A stretch of 64,000 nt of DNA from Blasia pusilla (Eukaryota; Marchantiophyta; Marchantiopsida; Blasiales): assembly GCA_050084515.1 (NCBI GenBank), contig CM114273.1, positions 9,362,001 through 9,426,000 on the forward strand, in the 5' to 3' direction. The notes beneath the pieces are model-generated. The model was given only the letters and a program-made list of their open reading frames with translations, was not told the origin of the DNA and made no database searches. Numbering within the stretch: the first letter of the stretch is position 1; each line of letters begins with the position of its first letter. The translations under genes were made by a program, and so were the position numbers. Shown here piece by piece: positions 56,853-64,000 of this stretch.

Positions 56853-58433
56853 GCAAGAAGAAACTTACGTGTTCATGGCATGCATGGCCATCTCCACCGT
56901 CGCCATGTGATGCGGGTATTGATGAAGGACCACTGCCTTCATGCAAAAATGTGCCTCCAAGGATTTTGGGCTCCTCTGCAAACTTTTTCCATGCCATGAA
57001 CCTGTGATTTCCATCCCAGATGAAGAAATGCAGATTCCTCATCCAGCTGAATTCCGTGCCCTCTACTTGCCTTCTGAAATCCTGGTCTCTCATCCTCCAG
57101 AATGTGTCGAGCTTTCCCAAGTCCTCCTCCGTAACCAAGGCTTGGGTTCCATGCTCGTTGAAAGGCTGAACATAGAACGGACGGAAGTTGTCGACGTAGG
57201 ATGCTGTCGCCGCCGATTGTTTGAGCTTCGCGATATCCCTGTCGGACTGAATTTCGTAGATGTACTCCATTGTCCACAATCGGCAGAGTGGAATTCTCGG
57301 GGCGTTGTGGCCCTCCATCAGTGCCATCTGCTTTACCACCTGTCAGAACCGGGACAAGATCAATAAGCTACATTGAATTCCCAATGAATTGCAATTCACA
57401 TAATTCAAAAAACCCAGATCCTCTCTTACCCGCTCGAAGATTGGGTCGGTTTCTTGACCAGCCAACTTGTCTGAGACAACAGCTGGCAAGTCCACTGGGA
57501 ACTCGTCAATCCGATAGAGGTCGATTTCTTCCGCCGGGCTTGGAGACGAGGATGACCGCTCTCCTGCTTCTTCAGCAATTTCCACCATCTCCACGCTGGC
57601 GGTCCTCATGACCTCATCTTCCGTGATTTGAACTTCTGCCGTTTCTGCTATATTGATTGTGTCCCCAAACTTCATCGGGGACATTTCCCGCATCTCAACA
57701 CTTTCGGTTGGATGGGCAGGGCAATCGTTAATGGCTATTGCTTTTTCCCTCCTCGCTTTAGCCAGTGCGCTCTCACTCACGCCGCCCAGGACGCTTCTTT
57801 TCTCGCTTTTCATCGGCGATCCTTTTCTTCAAGGCCTGCGATATCTCAGCCTCTGCATTATGTTTATCGAGCGCCTCTTGTACACGTTTCGCAAGAAGCT
57901 CCTGGTTGTGCATCTCCGCTTCCCTTTCCCGCTCCTCGATTTCCTGCTACCTTATCTCATTTGCCGAACGAGGCCCTGGACATGCTAACGCAAGAGTCCT
58001 AATGGACTTCGGAGTGAAGCTCCCAGACTTAGTTGCTTGAGCTTTTTTCCTCGTCATTTTTCACGGAAATGCCTCCACGTATGTCCATGATGAATCGCTT
58101 GATGAGTCGCCTTGCTGATGTCGAGATGAGTCGCCTTGATGGGTAGCTCGAATCGTCTCGCAATCGTTCACTCAAACCGTCTTGCTCTCGTTTGGTCGAA
58201 CCGTCTCACTCTTGTTCCCTCGTATCGTCTCTCAATGACTCGCCGTGTGAAACGCCCCTTGGTATCTGATCAGCTGCTGCGCGGGAGAGCAATGGAGATC
58301 GCGAAATGAGAAACCGGAAATGAGCGATTTCTGCCCTATTTATGCTTTTCTAGCCGTTGGGCTTACGGTTGGGTCCCGTCGTCCTTTTGACGGCAACGTG
58401 CCGGCCGTTACGGAAGTCTGGACGTGAAAAATG

Positions 58434-59040
58434 GCAACCCGTCGGAGTCCGACAGGTTGCGCGCCTCCGCCGTCCTGGGAAGATAACGTGAGGTGCGCGA
58501 GCAACCCGTCGGAGACCGACAGGTTGAGCGCCTCCGCCGTCTTTGGACAAGAACGCGAGGTACACGCGCAACCCGTCGGAGACCGACAAGTTGCGCGCCT
58601 CCGCCGTCTTCGGAGAAGAACGGGATGTACCCGCGCAACCCGTTGGAGACCGTTGGGTTGCACGCTTCCCTCGTCAAGGGTTAGCAACGCGGGCCTCCCG
58701 CGCAACTCGTCGGAGGCCGACAAGTTGCACGCTTCCTTCATGTAAGCGAAACAAGGCGAGGCCCTTGCACAACCCGTCGGAGGGCGACGGGTTGCACGCC
58801 TCGCCGTATTTGGGCAAGAAGGTGCGGCACCCGCGGAACTCGTCGGGAAGAGAAGGTTTGCACGCTTCCTTCATTGGGCAACCCATCTGATGCCGACGGG
58901 TTGCAAGCCTGCGCCATCTTTAGGCAAGAAGGAACGGTATCCGAGCAACTCGTCGGAGAGCGACGGGTTGCCAGCTTCGATCATGTTTGCGTTTGAAGGT
59001 AAGGCATAAGCGTGCAACCCGTCTGAAGCCGACGGGATGC
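58434..59040. repeat. 27-bp palindrome array C4, between the divergent genes
   Basis: About ten units at 60-70 bp spacing, for example 58434-58460 and 58566-58592. It is the counterpart of A3 and B1 and shares linkers such as GCCTCCGCCGTCTT. Confidence 0.88.
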
Positions 59041-59248
59041 CGGCTTCACTTAGCTTGGGTTAATTGTTGAGTTACCAAGACTCCAACAATTTCCAACAAA
59101 ATGAAGTGTGCTTCGCAACCCACGTCTCTGCTTCCCAAATCCGGTAACACATTGCAACAGAATTGAATCCATTGTGTCAGAGAATTTCACCTACCGAACT
59201 TCATCTTGTTAGTAAAATTCTGTCAGGAGTATCTATTTTCCTATTCAC

Positions 59249-59257
59249 TATAAATTA
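59249..59257 (+). promoter_or_regulatory. TATA box of transposase copy C
   Basis: TATAAATTA, 50 bp before the ATG at 59307, with a shorter CATTCT run than copy B. Confidence 0.65.
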
Positions 59258-59306
59258 AAAATTCTCATTCTCATTCTCACTGTCCTCCCGTACGAAATTT
59301 CTGGGA

Positions 59307-62300
59307 ATGGATAATTATGTGAAGCTCACTTGTGGCAGTCATCTGGCGGCCCTTCCTCAATCAGAAATCGTTCGACCGCAAGCTCTTGAGTCTTTCATAG
59401 CAATGGATGAAAAAATTTTCTCAATTCGATTTCTTCTCCAAATTGGAACCATCTTTGTATCCAAGGATGTTAGGGTGGACGGTAAGGAGGACATTATAGG
59501 TGAGAGAGTCCATCCAGTGACTGCAGACCGTAAAGTATGGAATCTCCTACCTCTAGCAAATGGTCAATATAGAGTTTACGGCTTGCCCCTCAATTCCTCT
59601 ATTTCCCAAGTAGACGGTCGAGAATTTCCGAGTGCACCAAGCTCTACGTTTGCAACTCCTAGCTCTATAGATCCGGCTTTGACTCGACCTTCATACGCTC
59701 GTAACAATGTTGTCCTTCCTGAAGATATTGCGGATGTCGTCAACCTCAGTGGATCTGTCGGACACCAATCGGCCCTCTGTCCGCCTACTCGTTCCTCTTG
59801 CGAGTATCAGGCAATAGTTTGCTATCGTCTCTCGCCTTGAAAATGTTCAAGCAGATTCTTGTCGACGAGCTGCGGCCCACGTACGATGGTAATTGCATTT
59901 TTAGTTGCCTCCACTTGCTACTCGTGCTGAAAAGAAAGATGGAGGACGCTTGAAGGATATGGACAGAATGTCTGATTGTCATCGATGGTGCAGGCTTCAA
60001 CGGACTAGTGCTTCAATTCCAGATGGTCCTTGGATTGTCTCCCGCCGCCTATGCGTTGGAGCCTTGGAGTGTAGAAGTCCAGCATGCCCGTATCTAGAGC
60101 GCAACGGGCGAGTCAATACGTCGCAATTCCCCCCGAAGAATGGAGAAACTCCATAGGAGGTCGGTGCCACCATACGGCCGGGAGGCCATCGATGTCCTCA
60201 TTGACAAGCATCCCCCTTGTGCGTTGGAGCGTGTCCTGCATACATATTTTTCATTGTGCATGACTTGGGCTCCATGTCAGAGTACACAAGGTTGGAAGTT
60301 CATGTTGGCTCCCACACTCATCTTGTGACCAATGCAATTCAGAGACACATCAAGGAGGATGTGGCGAAGAAAGTTGTCGAGGTCTACATAAACTCTCCGG
60401 GTTCAAAGCCCGGAGTGATCAAGCTCACAACAGCATCACAATTTTGTGAACAATTTCTTGGAATCCCTCGATAGGGCGAGGTCATGGCTGCTGAGGAGAA
60501 ATAACTATGGGAAAATCTCGTATTTCTCGCTAGTCCTGAATGCTTCCGGAATTTGCTGCGTCAAATACGGGTTCCGGATGGAAAGACGGCCGAAATGGAT
60601 GCCATCACCAGAATCAAGGCCAACTCTAGATTTCCATTCATTCAGAGATGGCAATTCATAGGCCAAGGAGGCGAGGGATCCAGGGCCTATGTCTTCAAAA
60701 ATTTCAACCACAGGTCCGTCGAGTGGCCTCGATCTTATAGATCGAATGAAGGAAGGGGAAGATCTTTACGACAGCTGGGTAAGCTTTAATATTTGCTACA
60801 GAGTGCTGAACGGATGGTTGACAATGGGTGCTCACGTTTATGACCATGTGGAGAAGGGACTCAGAACTATATTTGTTTATGAAGTAAAGGTAGAAGACGT
60901 TGGCAGTTTGAAGATGTGTTCGTTACTCTTATTGGAGGTGGTGAAGGAAAACAAAAAGCCACCTCCGGAAATTTATGGGTTCATGGCGGACAATGCACAA
61001 CCTGGGTGGATTGCTATCCGAGAAGTGTTATGGGGTGGAGAGGTTCAACCGGAGAGGGAAAGGTCGGATGATTTCCATTGGCAACAGTCTGTGACCCGGT
61101 ACACCAAATCTTGCATCAAGGAGAATAAGAGGACAGAGCATATCACTCTACTCCAACGCTGCAAGGATAGCAAAACCTTGGAACATGCCATGGAATGCCA
61201 AGAAGAACTTCATGGGTGGTGGAGGAAGCATGCGATTGAGGGAAAGTACAAAGAGTTGTGCTCTTGGTTGAGTTGGTGGACTGTACGTATGAGACAATGG
61301 GGAAACTTCATGCGGCAGGTGAGTTCACTATTTTGTCTTGTCAAGCTCACATTGGGAATTTTTTGTAAAGTTGCAGTTCAAGTTGAGAAGCATGGGAACT
61401 ATAGGTATTTCAAACTGAATAAACCAAGAAATTTGGCGGATACGACGGGTTTCCTGAGTGTGCAACCAGTCGGAAACCGACGGGTTGTATCCAGAATTTT
61501 GGTGCAACCCGTATGCAAGTATGCAAGTCGCATGCATACAAGGCTTGCAAATATTTCGACCCGGATGGGTTTCGGATGACTTGCACTTGGATCTTCCAGC
61601 CCGGAGTGGCCAAAGGTTCTTGCAACCTGTTGGAATCGGACGGGTTGCAGTAGGTGTTTCCTGGGTGTTGCAACACGTCGGAACTCGACGAGTCGCAGAG
61701 CTTTTTTTGTTCCCTTCTAATATTGCCGTCGTTGCAGGGATTGAACATTCATGAAAATGCCCTCTGCCCCAACACAAGTGGAGCAGAAAGTGTTCATTCC
61801 TGCAAGAGGTCGTCACAAGCATGCCAACGAATTTCACTTGTGGAGGCATGCCAACAAGACCAGGCAAGAGCAATGGTACAATTTGCATCATCCCATATCT
61901 TCCTCACAAAAGGCATAACAAAAGGAAGGGGGCTGTCGATCTACAAGCTCTATGTCAGGGCGGCTCTGAGATCTGGTGATGAAAAATTGTATGTGGAACC
62001 CTTCAACCGGTGCGTAGCTGGAACTCCCCTCGAACAAGACGTACACATTGGTGGGGATATTCGTGGGCGGGCTTCAAGAAGTCCCATACAAATGGTGGTA
62101 GAGCAATCCGAACGAGACTCGTGGAGACTAGATCAGTATCTTGACTTCAGGCAGGTGAAGAGGCACCATCGAGGAACGAATCTCGTGATTGATTTGGATG
62201 AGGAAATTATGCCGCCTAGGTATTTGGGGACCTCGGACCGCTCCCAAATCCGTGATGGAGTAACTTCTCCAAAATCAGTTAATGTTTTATTTCAAAAGCC

Positions 62301-62615
62301 CTCCGTTGCTGGAAGTTCGCAACATCCGGTCGCTGGGGTGGTTCAACAATATGGGATTCCGGTAATGGAGGTGGATTGCAACCATGCGTCACTTTCCTAA
62401 ATAAGAACTGTACAAGGACTGGACGACCACTGCCTGGGTTTTGGGGACTCAAAACCTTTGATCGTTTCACGAGGACCGGGGATCAATTGAAGTACTTCTT
62501 CTGCCCAAATGAATCTTGTGCTTTCCGCAAGTCTTATCCGGCTGCCATTGGAGCTCCGGGGAATACCCCCACGATTTTGGCCCATCGCCGTAGGTACAAA
62601 CTGCACCACGTGCGA
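59307..62615 (+). pseudogene. MULE-like transposase gene, copy C
   Basis: Start MDNYVKLTCGSH at 59307. Exon 1 runs to 61318 and includes DVRVDGKEDIIGERVHPV, a one-base loss near 59775 (GHQ-SALCPP; compare copy B), the zinc cluster with the same two stops as B (60154-60156 and CPH-stop), SHTHLV, and the DDE-like core with FMADNAQPGWIAIREV, FHWQQSVTRYTKSC and a downstream acidic helix (HAIEGKYKELCSWL). The intron 61319-61737 (GTGAGT...TTGCAG) holds palindromes. Exon 2 (61738-62400) has GRGLSIYKLYVRAALRSGDE and FRQVKRHHRGTNLVIDLDEE. The last piece (62385-62615, FFCPNESCAFRKSYPAAIGA) is the start of the SWIM block of copy A and is cut off at the purine-rich motif. Not functional as it stands. Confidence 0.76.
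61437..61696. repeat. 27-bp palindrome array C5 (transposase intron)
   Basis: About five units (61461-61488, 61621-61648, 61671-61696 and weaker ones) inside the intron 61319-61737; counterpart of A2. Confidence 0.8.
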
Positions 62616-62806
62616 TAAGAGGAGAGGAAGAGCGGAGGGAGAAAGTGTCTATGTCTGAGCGTGCAAAGTTCATCCATGCTGCAATATCTACATCTACAAA
62701 GTATACGGCAAGCAAGATGCAGGGGGGTTGGTATTCTGCACGGAGAGAGTAAGAGAGGAGAGGAAGAGAGGAAGAGAGGAGAGTCTCTCTTCAAAAAAAA
62801 GGGCCA
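62613..62806. repeat. Right margin of element C, purine-rich motif
   Basis: Begins GATAAGAGGAGAGGAAGAG and, from 62720, TTGGTATTCTGC, repeated AGAGAGGAAG and GAGAGTCTCTCTTC with an A-run. It closes the palindrome-rich block against Ty3 sequence. Confidence 0.55.
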
Positions 62807-63068
62807 AATTCTGGGTTTGACAGTAGGATGCGGGGTATTCGAGTTGAAGGAGAATTTCACTGTATGCGAAATGGACGGCATTGACGGAGTTTTGGGGAAT
62901 ACATTCCTAGATGCGTATGAGGTGGAGTTAAGACGCCGACCATTGAGGTTGAGCGTCTTGCTAAAAGGCAAACGGTTACAGGTGCGGTTGGTCCGTGAGG
63001 TTCCAGCGAAGATGGAGTTGGTGAACTCGATCACAAGGAGGAGCATGACTGAGTTGGGAGGAGTTTAA
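62806..63068 (+). pseudogene. Ty3 protease 3' piece, displaced
   Basis: The frame contains GVFELKENFTVCEMDGIDGV and LGNTFLDAYEVELRRRPLRL, the part of the protease after its active site. The same sequence occurs in its natural place at about 63878-64000. Here it precedes gag, so it is a duplicated and displaced segment. Confidence 0.7.
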
Positions 63069-63072
63069 GGAG

Positions 63073-63900
63073 TTGATTGGGGATCGGTTCACTCCGGAGT
63101 ACCAAGGGTTGCGTGACACGGTGGAATGCGTGCGGATGCGGCAGAGTGGTTCCTTAAGCGCGTATGTGAGGGAGTTTAGTGCGAAACTGACTTCTAGTCC
63201 GAAGATGGATGAGCACGCGAAGAAGGCTATCTTCATTACTGGACTCAAGCCGAGCGCTGAGAAGGCCCTTTACCGAATGCCGACGTTGGCAGAGACCTGC
63301 GCGGACCTTCTGAAGCTAGCGGAGCGGATTGGGGACGATGAGCTCCAAACCCAGAAACCCTTCGAGTCAAAAGTTTTTTCGAAGAAGTCGAAAAATAAGG
63401 AGGCGTTCAAAAGAGTGTGGAGTGGGGGCCAGCACGAACCAGGAGAGTCGTCTGCCCCGGCAGCAAAACGAGTAGAACTTCATGCGAAGACGAAAGGAGG
63501 ACAACACTCAAAGACAGGGAACGGCAAGGTCATATGCTACAACTGTGGCGAACCGGGGCACCTGTCAAAAGGGTGTTTGAAACCGAAGGTTAGCAATGGG
63601 AGTATGATTGCGTTTGCTGCTAAGCATCTGTCGGCGGGCGATCTTGAGCCGTCCCTTCAAGTCACCAAGAGGACGCACAATTTTGTGTACCTAAGATCCA
63701 AGATTGCTGATCGCGATGTGTTGTTGCTCGTGGATACAGGTGCTTCGCATTCCTTCCTAAGCCCGAGAATCGTGAAGGAACTGGGGTTGTCTACCTCTAA
63801 GGCAGACGAGCCCATTCGAGTGGGATTTGAAGGAGGCAAGTCTCATCGGACTTCTGATTTGGTCTTGGGTTTGACAAGAGGGATGGGGTATTCGAGTTGA
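63073..63900 (+). CDS. gag: Ty3 Gag C-terminal part, zinc knuckle and protease start
   Basis: An open frame of 275 codons, entering from sequence that matches Gag from SWEEFKELIG. It contains VRMRQSGSLSAYVREFSAKL, AIFITGLKPSAEKALYRMP, a basic linker, the CCHC knuckle CYNCGEPGHLSKGC (63537-63578), and the protease with LLLVDTGASHSFLS (active-site DTG). It ends at 63900 in GLTRGMGYSS; a frameshift near 63870-63890 separates it from VFELKENFTV, which follows on. It corresponds to the continuation of the gag that is cut at 47452, but is from a separate copy or a duplicated part. Confidence 0.82.
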   Translation: MIGDRFTPEYQGLRDTVECVRMRQSGSLSAYVREFSAKLTSSPKMDEHAKKAIFITGLKPSAEKALYRMPTLAETCADLLKLAERIGDDELQTQKPFESKVFSKKSKNKEAFKRVWSGGQHEPGESSAPAAKRVELHAKTKGGQHSKTGNGKVICYNCGEPGHLSKGCLKPKVSNGSMIAFAAKHLSAGDLEPSLQVTKRTHNFVYLRSKIADRDVLLLVDTGASHSFLSPRIVKELGLSTSKADEPIRVGFEGGKSHRTSDLVLGLTRGMGYSS

Positions 63901-64000
63901 AGGAGAATTTCACTGTATGCGAAATGGACGGCATTGACGGAGTTTTGGGGAATACATTCCTAGATGCGTATGAGGTGGAGTTAAGACGCCGACCATTGAG
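63878..64000 (+). pseudogene. Ty3 protease, second copy of the 3' piece
   Basis: Repeats 62827-62950 almost exactly (TATTCGAGTTGAAGGAGAAT to GACGCCGACCATTGAG) and runs off the window. Confidence 0.75.

Larger units (their letters stand above)
53206..58057 (-). pseudogene. Coiled-coil/ParB-like/methyltransferase-like gene, copy C
   Basis: Exon 1 58057-57430, intron 57340-57429, exon 2 57339-56869, intron 56190-56868 full of palindromes, then further exons from 56189. Exon 1: coiled-coil and acidic region (EEIDLYRIDEFPVDLP). Exon 2: KLKQSAATASYVDNFRPFYV and FFIWDGNHRFMAWKKF (57001-57030), ParB/sulfiredoxin-like. Next: DLGKSFISQDAAVTILCW, ELKRLEPIPDEANLDSAVDF, and a long linker (55204-54488). 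Last: a beta-class methyltransferase-like region with LLIADLPSGLRL (54423-54458, place of DPPY), FSFADAYLSDRGCFLVLTGG, and C-terminal CSRPGDLVFD (about 53481-53510), where DPF-x-GSG is usual. Stops and frameshifts (about 56065, 55600, 54488, 54380) and a TAA before the last 45 codons (tail ELSDDDE, end 53206) disable it. ParB and methylase calls are motif-based. Confidence 0.65.
47452..62806. mobile_element. Large palindrome-rich DNA elements, copies B and C side by side
   Basis: The block holds, in order, a ParB-like gene head (minus, 48118-47493), a palindrome array, a transposase gene (plus, 49470-51330), a second set of 3' ends, a longer ParB-like gene (minus, 58057-53206), a palindrome array and a transposase gene (plus, 59307-62615). 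Copies B and C repeat the divergent layout of copy A in the opposite orientation. The block separates a truncated Ty3 gag from rearranged Ty3 protease sequence. Element ends were not identified with confidence. Confidence 0.7.

Overview
The window reads as nuclear DNA of a streptophyte (land plant or charophyte alga) with a large, repeat-dominated genome. The evidence is a plant-type mitochondrial dihydrolipoyl dehydrogenase gene with a spliceosomal intron, Ty3 retrotransposons primed by tRNA-Asp- and tRNA-iMet-like sites, plant-type LINEs and MULE-like transposase genes. I cannot name the species. The dehydrogenase (192-1859, minus) is the only gene that looks intact; nearly everything else is mobile DNA, nested and broken.

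Layout: 1-2240 dehydrogenase gene. 2686-4970 LINE fragments. 4973-6310 decayed LTR-element remnants. 6539-10903 a gene-free stretch packed with short palindromes of two families and one perfect hairpin. 11455-21699 a complete, probably young Ty3 element (LTRs, PBS, gag, protease, RT, RNase H, integrase, an extra ORF, PPT) inserted in an older Ty3-like element whose gag resumes at 22355. 23505-31735 first copy (A) of a large DNA element. 31736-40240 LINE pieces, including 5' monomer arrays of about 177 bp and a separate satellite. 40240-43996 broken host-like genes, one a kinase-like pseudogene split by an LTR. 44515-47452 a LINE 3' end interrupted by a Ty3 LTR and gag. 47452-62806 two further copies (B and C) of the large DNA element. 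62806-64000 rearranged Ty3 gag-protease sequence.

The most interesting content is the large DNA element seen three times (A, B, C). Each copy has the same divergent pair of genes. One encodes a MULE-like transposase with an N-terminal zinc cluster, a DDE-like core and, in copy A, a SWIM zinc finger. The other encodes a coiled-coil protein followed by a ParB/sulfiredoxin-like DGNHR domain and, in copy C, a diverged beta-class DNA-methyltransferase-like region. The space between the genes, and several of their introns, holds dozens of copies of one 27-bp palindrome (13-nt arm GCAACCCGTCGGA, then one central base, then the complementary arm). Arm changes are often matched in the opposite arm. 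I saw this palindrome only inside these elements. A different palindrome family occupies 7771-9565. I infer that the palindromes are cis-acting sites for element-encoded DNA-binding proteins; this is not shown by the sequence. All three copies carry stops or frameshifts and are probably not autonomous.
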